Below are positions 35,386 through 43,837 of a stretch of 64,000 nucleotides of DNA, in pieces. Positions within the stretch are counted from its first letter, which is position 1, and each line of letters begins with the position of its first letter. The translations under genes and the position numbers were made by a program. The notes beneath the pieces are model-generated. The model was given only the letters and a program-made list of their open reading frames with translations, was not told the DNA's origin and made no database searches. This DNA is from Anaerolineae bacterium (GTDB lineage: Bacteria; Chloroflexota; Anaerolineae; Anaerolineales; Anaerolineaceae), in the NCBI GenBank assembly GCA_013178295.1, contig JABLWW010000011.1, forward strand, positions 248,001 to 312,000. Direction: 5' to 3'.

Positions 35386-38037
35386 TTATTCTTTTTCCGC
35401 AAGTAGCTGGTTTAGATAATTTTTTTCTTCCTCTTTCGATTGGACGATTCGGTCTAACCACGCATCGCGCAGCGCATCCAGGATGCGTTGATATGAGGGA
35501 CCCGGTTTGAGGTCCATTGTGCGCAAATATTTTCCATCCGTGAAGGGATGAATATGCTGCCATTCTGTGAGGTAACGGCGGATGGCTTCTTTTTCCTGTG
35601 GCTGGTCTGATAATAGCAGGGAGACAACATATAACCCTAACGGAGGCACGGTTTCCAGCCTGTGGACAATCTGACTGGGTGGGCAATCTTTTAGCTGACC
35701 AATTTCCTGCATCAGACAGATAACTGCTTCAAGGGCTGAGGTCATTTTTTGACTGAAGTTCAGCCGATGCCCAACTTGAGCAGCTTTTTCCTGCGGCAAG
35801 CGGTGAAGCCAGACAAGGTAGCCTGCTGCCAGTCGGGTGGGCAACCTTCCAATCTCTTGCGGCAAGTTCCACCAAGGTTCTGGCTTCTCACTAAGCGCTT
35901 GCATCAGCGGTTGAGAGTCTTCTTTTTGCCATTTCAGTTCTGGATGTATGGCGCTTAACAGGTCAAGGTCTTGCAGACGAGATAACATATCGCTGGCGTT
36001 TTTTTCCAGGAGGATGAGATCCAGTTCATGGCGCAGCCTTTGTGCGGATACTGCGGTTAGCAGATGGCGGGCTTCATACAGAAGCTGAAGCGTACGGTCT
36101 TCTATTCTGAAGCCAAAGCGTTGCTCGAAACGCACTGCCCGCAACATGCGGGTGGGGTCGTCCACAAACGAGAGGGAGTGCAAAACCCTGATGCTACCTT
36201 CTTTGAGATCTCCATAACCTCCCCAAAAATCATACAGTTCTCCGTAGTGGCGTCCATCTAAACGCAGTGCCATGGTGTTGATTGTAAAGTCGCGCCGATG
36301 GAGGTCGAGCTTGATGCTGCTGCGTTCGACGGTGGGTAAAGCGGTTGGATGGTCGTAAAATTCACGGCGGGCGCTGATCAGGTCAAGACAATCGGGCAGC
36401 TCATCTGCATTTAGCAAGCCTGTTGAAGAAAGCTGATGAATGATCTTGTGGCGGATATCGGCAATACACCATTTTGCGGTACCAAAACGTTTGTGGCTGA
36501 CGATTCTGCCTCCGAATTGGGCGGCAAGCGCATCGGCAAGTTCAATGGCATTTCCCTCCACGACAATGTCAAAATCAACGCTTGGACGCTCGAGCAGCAG
36601 ATCGCGCACAAAACCGCCCACAATATACACAGCGCGTTGTTGACTGTGGGCAATTTGGGCAACTGTTTGCAATAATGCCAGACGTGCTGGCGGCAAGGCA
36701 GCGCTCAGCCGCCCGGCGAGATTGAGTTTGCTGGGTGGTAGGATTTTGCTGCCGAACATGCTCTTAAACAGGTCTGTGCGGGTGACGATTCCGATGACCT
36801 TTCTGGTTTCAGGATCAACAACTGGCACCTGCCCCCACCCGCTGCTGGTCATAACACGCTGTAAATGTTCTACAGTGTGGTCGGGAAACACGGTAACCTC
36901 TCCAGCTTCCATCAGGCTGGCGGCAGTGAGGTTCATTTTGTGTGCCAGGGTACGGTCAACGGCGCGCCGAGTGAGAAGCCCGACTACTTTTCCGTCTCTG
37001 ACAATGGGGTAACCCTCGTAACCGTATTTTTGCATGTAACGGGCAGCTTCTTCGGCGGTGGTTTGCGGTGTGAGCACAAGCGGACGCCGTGACATAATTT
37101 GTCCAACGGTGATGGAGGGTTCAATAATATGCGGCAAGCGTTGCAGTATTTCTGTGCAGATGGTGTCAATGGTCTGTGCGGCGTGTGGCTGAGTTTTGCT
37201 GATCAGGGCGGAAGCGGCGCGGTCATGTCCACCGCCGCCAAAGCTGGCGGCTATTTTAGCGGCATTCACCTGTTCGCTGGTCGAGCGAACAACAATACGG
37301 ATACCTTCATGTGTGCGCACAACCATGATTAAACCATCCGGGTCGAGCAGATCGCGCAGTTTGTGTGCAACACTCGAAATCTCATCTCGCATCTCGGCGG
37401 CTTCTGCACAGGCAATGATGATATTTTGTCCCTGAATGGAATGGGCTTGCAGTGAGACCAACAGACGATCGTATAATGCTTGTTGTTCTGGAGAAAGGGG
37501 CGGGTTCAAGAATTTTGCGGCAATACGCAGACTGGCGCCGTTGTTGAGCAAAAAAGCAGCGGCTTGCAGATCGCGAGGGGTCGTGTTGTCATAGGTGAGA
37601 GACCCCGTATCTTCGTAAATTCCGAGCAGCATGAGAGTGGCATGGATGGCACTCAGTTCAATGGGTTGCTGTTGTATCTTTTCAATCAGCAATGTGGTGC
37701 AAGCCCCAACAGGTTCAATGGCGATGTCCCAATCGGGAGGCAGGTCGTTTCGTAAGGGGTGATGGTCAATGACACTGACTCTGGTTGTTTTGGTGATGCC
37801 TTTGATGGTAGGCAGGGATTGTGTATCTAGCAGCAGAAGTGACTCGATGGGGAGGCTGGGAAGATCATGCAGGTCAAGAAAGGGCAACTCTGTTCTGTAA
37901 AGGCTGAGGAAGGAGTTGACATTGCGGTTGAAGCGGCGCTGCAGAAAAGGCAGCGCATGTTTGTTCAGTAGATAAGCCCCCAATAAAGCGCCCAGCGAAT
38001 CGAAATCTCCCTGTTCATGGCTGAAAAGGATGTCCAT
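35386..38037 (-). CDS. DHH-CBS-tRNA nucleotidyltransferase/poly(A) polymerase fusion
   Basis: The 883-residue product has three parts. A DHH phosphoesterase domain (about 1-300) has DHH at 91-93 and a GGGGH motif at 267-271. Two CBS domains lie at about 305-360 and 370-425. A class II nucleotidyltransferase head has GGFVRD at 474-479 and the catalytic DFD at 488-490, followed by the helical RNA-binding part. Such fusions add C or A to tRNA 3' ends in some lineages; CBS domains suggest control by adenylates. No Shine-Dalgarno sequence precedes the ATG. Confidence 0.9.
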   Translation of the reverse strand: MDILFSHEQGDFDSLGALLGAYLLNKHALPFLQRRFNRNVNSFLSLYRTELPFLDLHDLPSLPIESLLLLDTQSLPTIKGITKTTRVSVIDHHPLRNDLPPDWDIAIEPVGACTTLLIEKIQQQPIELSAIHATLMLLGIYEDTGSLTYDNTTPRDLQAAAFLLNNGASLRIAAKFLNPPLSPEQQALYDRLLVSLQAHSIQGQNIIIACAEAAEMRDEISSVAHKLRDLLDPDGLIMVVRTHEGIRIVVRSTSEQVNAAKIAASFGGGGHDRAASALISKTQPHAAQTIDTICTEILQRLPHIIEPSITVGQIMSRRPLVLTPQTTAEEAARYMQKYGYEGYPIVRDGKVVGLLTRRAVDRTLAHKMNLTAASLMEAGEVTVFPDHTVEHLQRVMTSSGWGQVPVVDPETRKVIGIVTRTDLFKSMFGSKILPPSKLNLAGRLSAALPPARLALLQTVAQIAHSQQRAVYIVGGFVRDLLLERPSVDFDIVVEGNAIELADALAAQFGGRIVSHKRFGTAKWCIADIRHKIIHQLSSTGLLNADELPDCLDLISARREFYDHPTALPTVERSSIKLDLHRRDFTINTMALRLDGRHYGELYDFWGGYGDLKEGSIRVLHSLSFVDDPTRMLRAVRFEQRFGFRIEDRTLQLLYEARHLLTAVSAQRLRHELDLILLEKNASDMLSRLQDLDLLSAIHPELKWQKEDSQPLMQALSEKPEPWWNLPQEIGRLPTRLAAGYLVWLHRLPQEKAAQVGHRLNFSQKMTSALEAVICLMQEIGQLKDCPPSQIVHRLETVPPLGLYVVSLLLSDQPQEKEAIRRYLTEWQHIHPFTDGKYLRTMDLKPGPSYQRILDALRDAWLDRIVQSKEEEKNYLNQLLAEKE

Positions 38038-38043
38038 AGTGGT

Positions 38044-38049
38044 ATTTTA
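38044..38049 (-). promoter_or_regulatory. Possible -10 box directly before the CCA-type gene
   Basis: TAAAAT on the minus strand ends 6 nt before the ATG, in a 49-bp gap without a Shine-Dalgarno sequence. It resembles the arrangement before atpI, though no -35 is visible. Confidence 0.3.
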
Positions 38050-38086
38050 CTTGGTTTTGGGGTGTACTTTGTATTGGAAAGCAGCG

Positions 38087-38431
38087 TTATTCTGAATGTT
38101 TGTCAATTCCTTTTTCGAGTTCGGCGTTAATTTGTCGGAGGATGGTATACAGGTCATTGCGGATTTTGTTTTCCAGTTCGCCGTTTTGCAGACGCTGTTT
38201 GATATCTTCAATCTCGGCTTGAACCTGTTTTCCGGTCTCGCTTTGTCTGAATTCTTCTGCAGCGCTGTTTAATGTGGCAACCAGATCAGCCAACCCGGAT
38301 TCGATATCTTCCTGCAGTTTTTGCCGTTCGGGGCTTTGCCAGGCAGAGCGTAAGAGCGCACCTATGTTTTTCCCCAGGTTGTGAAGTTCTTCTCCTAGAT
38401 TGCCGTCTTGAAAAGGATGATCTTCGCTCAT
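38087..38431 (-). CDS. Small coiled-coil protein of unknown function
   Basis: The 114-residue hydrophilic, Glu/Gln/Lys-rich product is predicted to be almost all helix, with heptad-like stretches. No membrane segment, cysteine or enzyme motif is seen. The ATG at 38431 follows AAGGAG; an ATG five codons earlier (38446) overlaps that site. It lies 18 bp after the GGDEF-EAL gene and upstream of the CCA-type gene on the same strand. Confidence 0.7.
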   Translation of the reverse strand: MSEDHPFQDGNLGEELHNLGKNIGALLRSAWQSPERQKLQEDIESGLADLVATLNSAAEEFRQSETGKQVQAEIEDIKQRLQNGELENKIRNDLYTILRQINAELEKGIDKHSE

Positions 38432-38449
38432 ATACGCTCCTTGCATGGC

Positions 38450-40718
38450 TTAATGTTGGGTGACGTCTTTCCACACACTGGGTATCATTTCCAACCCGCG
38501 TTTCAACTGTTCTTCGGGCATAGGTTTGGCAAACAAGTAGCCCTGTGCAGAATCGCACCCCAGCAGACGCAGGGTCTTTGCCTGCTGGATCGTTTCCACT
38601 CCTTCTGCCATGACTTGAAGGTTTAACCCATGTCCCAGATCGATAATGGCTTTGACCAGCGCCTTTGCCTCTGCCGGGTCTTGTGCAGAGTGGTTGAGAT
38701 CGTCAATAAACGATTTGTCAATTTTTATAACGTCAAGCGGCAGTTTGCGCAGATACGTCAAGGAAGAGTATACCGTGCCAAAATCATCTATGTCGATTCT
38801 AATCCCAATGTTACGCAGGCGCTTAAGACGGTTGACTGCTTCTTCGATATCGTGCATGAAAATACTCTCGGTAACCTCAACAGCAAGCCGATTGCCTGGA
38901 ATCTGGTATTGTTCTGTCAGCTGAAGGATGCGATCTATCAAGTCACTGCGCTCGAATTGTATTGATGAAATATTTGCGGAGACGCGAAAAGGCTGACGGT
39001 ATGCCCTTTGCCAGGTGTTGGTGTGGCGGCAAATTTGCTCAAAGATCCAGTTCCCAAGCGGATGAATTAAACCGCTTTCTTCAGCCAGATAGATAAACTC
39101 GTAAGGATAGAGCATTCCAAGCTCTGGGTCTTTCCAGCGTATCAGTGCTTCCAGACCGATGACACTGCCATCTGCAAGACTGATTTGGGGCTGGTAGTGC
39201 AATTCAAAATTTTGACTATCAATACTTTGCCGCAGGCGGTTAACAATGTGCAATCGTTCCAGTGTTGCAGCCTGCATGGAAGGTTCGTAGCGAACGATCT
39301 TATTTTTCAGGCTGAATCGAGCAGTATCAAGGGCACGACTGGCGTTTTTGATTAGCATATCGGCATCAATACCGTCTTCGGGAAAAATGGCATAGCCAAT
39401 ATTGGCATCCAGATAGAACTCTGTGGTAATGATTTGGAAGGACTTGACGATGGCTGATACCAGCCTGTCGGTAATGTCTTGAATTTCTTCAAGGGTTTGC
39501 AGGATGCGGATGATGACGAAGTCGTCTCCACCCCACCGTCCCAGGAAGTCAGACTCGCTGACGACTTGTTTGAGACGCCCGGCTACTTCAATGAGTATCT
39601 GATCGCCAATGGCATGGCCAAGCGTTTCATTGATATCCCTGAAGCGATCCAGGTCAAAGATGAACAAACCAACCATCTCACTTTTCTGATAGGTGTTGAC
39701 AATGGCTCTTTCCAGCTGCTGCTCAATATGGTTGCGGTTGGGCAACCCAGTGAGTGGATCGTACATTGCTTGCCGCGCCAGCTCCTGTGCGGCGCGGGCG
39801 CGTTCAATTGCCATGGCAATCTGCGTGGATACAAATGCCAGAATCTCCTTATCTTCTTCGCAGTAAGCAAAATCTTTGGAAAAGTTTTGTACGGCCAGTA
39901 CGCCAATGATGTTTCCCTCAACTGTCCTTAGTGGAATACCAATGTATTCCATAGGGATTTCTTCGACCTGCGTCAACTCTCCACGCATAACCAGATTCTG
40001 ATACTGTTGCTGGGTGATCAGCAGGGGTTTCTGTACTGCCAGAGTGTAGTTTGCGAGACCAAGATAGGGGTTTGTGAGGGGTGTATTGTAATTGCCCGCT
40101 AGCTGGCACATCTGTATCCACTGAGAAGGGAAAGTGGATGGTGTTTGTGCTGGGATCGAGAATAGCAATGTAGCAATTGTGTGTGGGTAGTAATTCTGTC
40201 AGGGTTTGGTGAATTTGATGGTATACCGTATCCAGCTCTTCGACAGAACTGGCGGTTTTAGAAATGTTGTAAATTGCCTGCTGCACCATTTCAGCGCGTT
40301 TACGTTCAGTGATGTCCAGAAGAGTAACGAGAAGCGCTGGCTGATTCTGGTACTCAATATTGCCAAAGTGGATACCCAGGTGGAGAGAAGCCCCGCCGCA
40401 GGCTGCTTTTTCGACCTCAAAAAATGGTGACGGCTTATCCTTTTCGTTGCATAACGTAATAGCACGTTTGATCAGAGGGTGATAAAAAGGGGTGAATAGC
40501 CTAATGAATGCTTCAATATCTGGTATCTGTTCAGCAGAACAGCCAAGCGTTTTAGAGGCAACCTTGTTGATGTAGAGCAGCTTGCTTTCAGCAAATATCA
40601 CGACACCTATTGGCAGCGCTTCTATCAAGTTGCAGAATTGAACATCCACCTGAGACTCTTTGCGTTTTTTTTGTGCATCAGGTAACTTTTGGAGTGAGGC
40701 GGTTGTTTCCGTTTTCAT
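38450..40718 (-). pseudogene. PAS-GAF-GGDEF-EAL c-di-GMP protein, frameshifted
   Basis: Two overlapping minus-strand frames together make one protein. The first (40718 down to 39918) encodes a PAS domain (about 30-145) and the first half of a GAF domain. The second, open from about 40168 to 38450, encodes the rest of GAF, then GGDEF and EAL. The GGDEF site reads GGDDF, so cyclase activity is doubtful. The EAL site (EALIRW, DDFGTVYSSL) looks complete. Removing one base from the run of four G at 40067-40070 (C on the coding strand) would restore frame as KPYLGLANY. It may be a true pseudogene, a slippage site or a sequencing error. Confidence 0.8.
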
Positions 40719-40797
40719 TGTGATAACATTTGCCCCCGTGTGCGTTGATCATGTGTTGATGCGAGCGTGATATCTGATTGATGTGAGGAGTTTTTAA

Positions 40798-40826
40798 ATT
40801 ATATCTCAAATGCCCCGATTTTCGAA
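40798..40826 (-). promoter_or_regulatory. Possible promoter of the PAS-GAF-GGDEF-EAL gene
   Basis: On the minus strand TTCGAA (40826-40821) and a perfect TATAAT (40803-40798) are spaced by 17 bp, about 80 bp upstream of the ATG. The -35 is a poor match. Confidence 0.35.
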
Positions 40827-40888
40827 AGAAGAAACGCACGTTAAGCCCGTTTTTTGCTGATGAGGTGGGAAGAGAGCTTATTCCCAAG

Positions 40889-41287
40889 CCCCAGGCTGGT
40901 CTGTAAGCCGCATTCTGTCCGGCGGGAGGGTATCCCCGCAGGGACGGCCCCCGCGTGGGTGATCATCTCTCTGGGCTGATTGTCTCCAATCAGCTCGTGC
41001 AGCCTACCCGGCGCTCAAGGGAGACGGGCAGCCTCCCATCCGTCAAAGACGAACTTTGCGCCTGCTTGGCCTTGCTCCTGACGGGGGTTGCCTGGCCGCG
41101 GCATTGCTGCCAGCGCCGGTGGTCTCTTACACCACCTTTTCACCCTTGCTCCTAATGGAGCGGTATGTTTCTGTGGCCCTGTTCCGGCAGGTTACCCCGC
41201 CCCGGGTGTTACCCGGCGTCATGCCCTGGGGAGTGCGGACTTTCCTCGATTCGATCGCCGAACCGCGATCACCCGACCAGCCTGGGG
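40889..41287 (-). ncRNA. rnpB: RNase P RNA (type A-like)
   Basis: This is the catalytic RNA that trims tRNA 5' leaders. On the minus strand the conserved GAGGAAAGTCCG lies near the 5' end (from about 41249) and GACAGAA...GGCTTACAG near the 3' end (from about 40920). The ends pair in a perfect 13-bp P1 helix (41275-41287 with 40889-40901). Length is about 399 nt, normal for bacterial type A. Several short ORFs cross this region on the plus strand and are not genes. Confidence 0.95.
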
Positions 41288-41294
41288 TATCTTC

Positions 41295-41323
41295 ATCATA
41301 CCTGTTTTGACGGCGGGCGTCAA
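41295..41323 (-). promoter_or_regulatory. rnpB promoter
   Basis: On the minus strand TTGACG (41323-41318), a 17-bp spacer and TATGAT (41300-41295) place the start at about 41288, right at the RNA 5' end deduced from helix P1. That agreement between promoter and RNA end is strong support. Confidence 0.85.
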
Positions 41324-41327
41324 TAAT

Positions 41328-41356
41328 TTGACAAAAATCTATCTGTCGGGTAGAAT
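41328..41356 (+). promoter_or_regulatory. rpsT promoter
   Basis: A perfect TTGACA (41328-41333), 17-bp spacer and TAGAAT (41351-41356) lie 42 bp before the rpsT start. The -35 is only 4 bp from the -35 of the divergent rnpB promoter. Confidence 0.85.
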
Positions 41357-41397
41357 GGGGTTTTGTAATTTGTGTTCGCAATCTGGAGGAAGGTACT

Positions 41398-41664
41398 TTG
41401 GCAAATATAAAGTCAGCAATTAAGCGCAATAAGCAAAACGAGAAAAGGCGCATCCGCAACCGTGTGTTTCGCGGGCGCGCTCGCACGTACGTTGCTAAAA
41501 CGCGCGCGGCAATTGAGACGGGAGACCAACAGCAGGCGCTGGAGGTTTTCAAGCTCGCAGTCAGCGCTCTTGATAAGGCGGCGGAGAAGGGTGTTCTTCA
41601 TCGCAATAATGCTGCGCGCCGCAAGAGCCGCCTGGCAAAACGCCTGGCATCCCTGGCGAAATAA
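41398..41664 (+). CDS. rpsT: 30S ribosomal protein S20
   Basis: The 88-residue basic helical protein binds the bottom of the 30S body. The start ANIKSAIKRNKQNEKRR and the C-terminal LHRNNAARRKSRLAKRL are typical. Translation starts at TTG 41398 behind a strong GGAGGAAGG; S20 genes in other bacteria also often use rare starts, which is linked to autocontrol in E. coli. Confidence 0.96.
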   Translation: MANIKSAIKRNKQNEKRRIRNRVFRGRARTYVAKTRAAIETGDQQQALEVFKLAVSALDKAAEKGVLHRNNAARRKSRLAKRLASLAK

Positions 41665-41707
41665 CACAGTGATGATCTTCCGGTTGACGCCGGAAAATGA
41701 TGCCGGC

Positions 41708-41734
41708 AGCGGGAGTGATTCGCTCCCGCTTTTG
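41708..41734 (+). terminator. Intrinsic terminator of rpsT
   Basis: AGCGGGAG (41708-41715) pairs with CTCCCGCT (41723-41730) and is followed by TTTTGTGTGTTT. A smaller hairpin (41678-41683 with 41690-41695) lies just before it. Confidence 0.8.
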
Positions 41735-41812
41735 TGTGTTTAGCAAGCAGGGTTTTAGAACAGAGGGCATACATCAATCATCTTCTGCCGAATTGTAAAA
41801 AGGGAATGGCAA

Positions 41813-43573
41813 ATGTTTGAAGAGGAACAGAACCAGGCAGCAGAACGTATTCAGTTGTATTGTCGTGAGCATGACTTATTCCCGCCACCTCTAGAGTGGA
41901 AGTGGATACCTTTTAGCGGGCACTGGGGGGTTTCAACGTCGTTTTTTCAAACAGCTGCCGAAGAGGCGCGTCAGAAAGGAATCAAGTTTAATGTCAATGA
42001 GCGTGCTCAGGAGATCGCTCAATCGGTAGCAGCCTATCTTGGAACACCGCAAGGGTTTGAGCGTGTCGAGGCAGTGCGTGGTTATTTGAATCTGTATTTT
42101 TCTTCCGCTGAGTACAGTCGGCGGGTTGTGGATGAGGTTTTAGCCCGCGGGGAACGTTATGGCAGTGGGTCTCCAAATGGTCAGCGCGTGATGGTTGAGT
42201 TTTCGCAACCTAATACCCATAAAGCCTTTCATGTGGGGCATTTGCGCAATGTTATTCTGGGGGATGCCGTCTGCCGTATATTGGAATTTGCCGGTTGGAA
42301 TGTTGTGCGCGCCAACTATATTGGGGATATTGGCTTGCATGTCATCAAGTGGTTGTGGAATTATCAGAATTATCATCTTGGCGAGATACCCGGCGAGGAT
42401 AAAACGCGCTGGATGGGGGATTTATATGCTGAAGCTGATCGGCGCTATGAGGAGTCCAAAGAGGTTGAGGCGCAGGTGCGCGCTCTCTTTGCCCGCTGGG
42501 ATCGCCGTGACCCTGAGATCGTAGCGTTGTGGGAGAAAACGCGCCGCTGGTCATTGGAAGGGTTTGACCAAATCTACGAAACGCTGGGGGTGAAATTTGA
42601 ACGCGTTTACTTTGAGAGTGAAGTCGAAGAATCCGGCAAGGAGATGGTCAAGGAGTTGATTGCCCGCGGCATCGCGCGTGATGAGCGCCCTGAAGGGGCA
42701 GTGATTGTTCCATTGGATGAGCTGCTGGGCACAGATCAGAAATATCGTGTGCTGGTTATCCTGCGCTCTGATGGCACCTCGCTGTATTCCACCAAAGATA
42801 TCTCATTAGCGGTCAAGAAACATACCGAATATGACCTGGATCGGTCTATTTATGTCATTGATGTGCGGCAGTCGCTGTATATGCAGCAGATTTTCAAAAC
42901 GATGGAATTGATGGGGTATGACTGGGCTGGGCGCTGCTATCATCTGGCGTATGAGATTGTTAACCTACCGGGAAATGTGACCATGTCTTCAAGGGATGGA
43001 ACGGTGGTTTTGCTGGATGATCTGATCAGCGAGGCGACGGCGCGCGCTTTGGAAATTGTGAAGAGCAAAAATCCGGAATTGGCGTCTTCGGAGCAGCAGA
43101 TGGTGGCAAAAGCTGTTGCGTTGGGCGCTATCAAGTATTCGATGCTCTCACGGGATAGCACAAAGATAGTAACCTTTGACTGGAAGACAGCCTTGGATTT
43201 TAATGGTCAGGCTGCTCCGTATATTCAATACGCCTATGTACGCGCCAACAGCATTTTGCGCAAAGCTGGCGGTTACCCATCTGAGTTTCATGCGGCGCTG
43301 CCGGAACCTGGAGCCTCGGAACTGGAACTGGTTGACTTGATTTCCCGCTTCCCAAAGGAGGTTCAGCGGGCGGCGAGCGAACTGCGCCCGCTGCATCTGG
43401 CAAACATGGCGTATGATCTTGCAAAAGCGTTTAGCGACTTTTATAACCAGTGCCCTGTGCTTCAGGCAGAGGAACCCACCCGTAGCTATCGTATCAGACT
43501 GGTTGCCGCTGCTCGCCAGACGATTGGCAACGTTCTTGCGCTGTTGGGAATCACTGCGCCGGATGTGATGTGA
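41813..43573 (+). CDS. argS: Arginyl-tRNA synthetase
   Basis: The class I enzyme charges tRNA-Arg. The 586-residue product has an N-terminal Add-1-like domain and the HIGH-type motif HVGHLRN near residue 140. The second signature is present as MSSRDGT near 395, in place of KMSKS, which is common in ArgRS. The C-terminal anticodon-binding helical domain ends with the conserved IGNVLALLGI segment. The ATG follows an AAAAAGGGA site. Confidence 0.97.
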   Translation: MFEEEQNQAAERIQLYCREHDLFPPPLEWKWIPFSGHWGVSTSFFQTAAEEARQKGIKFNVNERAQEIAQSVAAYLGTPQGFERVEAVRGYLNLYFSSAEYSRRVVDEVLARGERYGSGSPNGQRVMVEFSQPNTHKAFHVGHLRNVILGDAVCRILEFAGWNVVRANYIGDIGLHVIKWLWNYQNYHLGEIPGEDKTRWMGDLYAEADRRYEESKEVEAQVRALFARWDRRDPEIVALWEKTRRWSLEGFDQIYETLGVKFERVYFESEVEESGKEMVKELIARGIARDERPEGAVIVPLDELLGTDQKYRVLVILRSDGTSLYSTKDISLAVKKHTEYDLDRSIYVIDVRQSLYMQQIFKTMELMGYDWAGRCYHLAYEIVNLPGNVTMSSRDGTVVLLDDLISEATARALEIVKSKNPELASSEQQMVAKAVALGAIKYSMLSRDSTKIVTFDWKTALDFNGQAAPYIQYAYVRANSILRKAGGYPSEFHAALPEPGASELELVDLISRFPKEVQRAASELRPLHLANMAYDLAKAFSDFYNQCPVLQAEEPTRSYRIRLVAAARQTIGNVLALLGITAPDVM

Positions 43574-43837
43574 TGTTGTTTTGCCAGACCCCTTAAGTGG
43601 GAGAGGAGTTATCCAATGTGCTACGGGCGAATAATCTTTCTGGAAAAAGCCAGGAGAGATTTTGTCTTTACCAGATGGTACTGCGGCTATATTTGAAACA
43701 TAATAAAGGCATTTGTTGAGCAGTTTCAGCCTGTGGGATTGCAGTCTGATAAGGGGCTCTGCAATTAACACGGACAGGCCGAAAAATCAAAGGTGGTTTT
43801 GATTGGAAGGGTAAGGCAAATGTATAAGGAGAAAAAG
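43574..43837 (+). other. Intergenic stretch without a recognised gene
   Basis: 264 bp between argS and the cPGS-like GTPase gene. No convincing ORF, tRNA or terminator hairpin with T tract was seen. An AT-rich patch around 43690-43710 could contain a promoter, but no good -35/-10 pair stands out. Confidence 0.5.

Noticed and set aside
35369-35686. 106-residue N-terminal extension of the GNAT gene
   Set aside because: It overlaps the CCA-type gene in another frame and has no GNAT similarity; the ATG at 35368 starts the real domain.
41056-41423. Plus-strand ORFs of 84 and 111 residues
   Set aside because: They cross the RNase P RNA, whose conserved elements and P1 helix are clear; no domains are seen.
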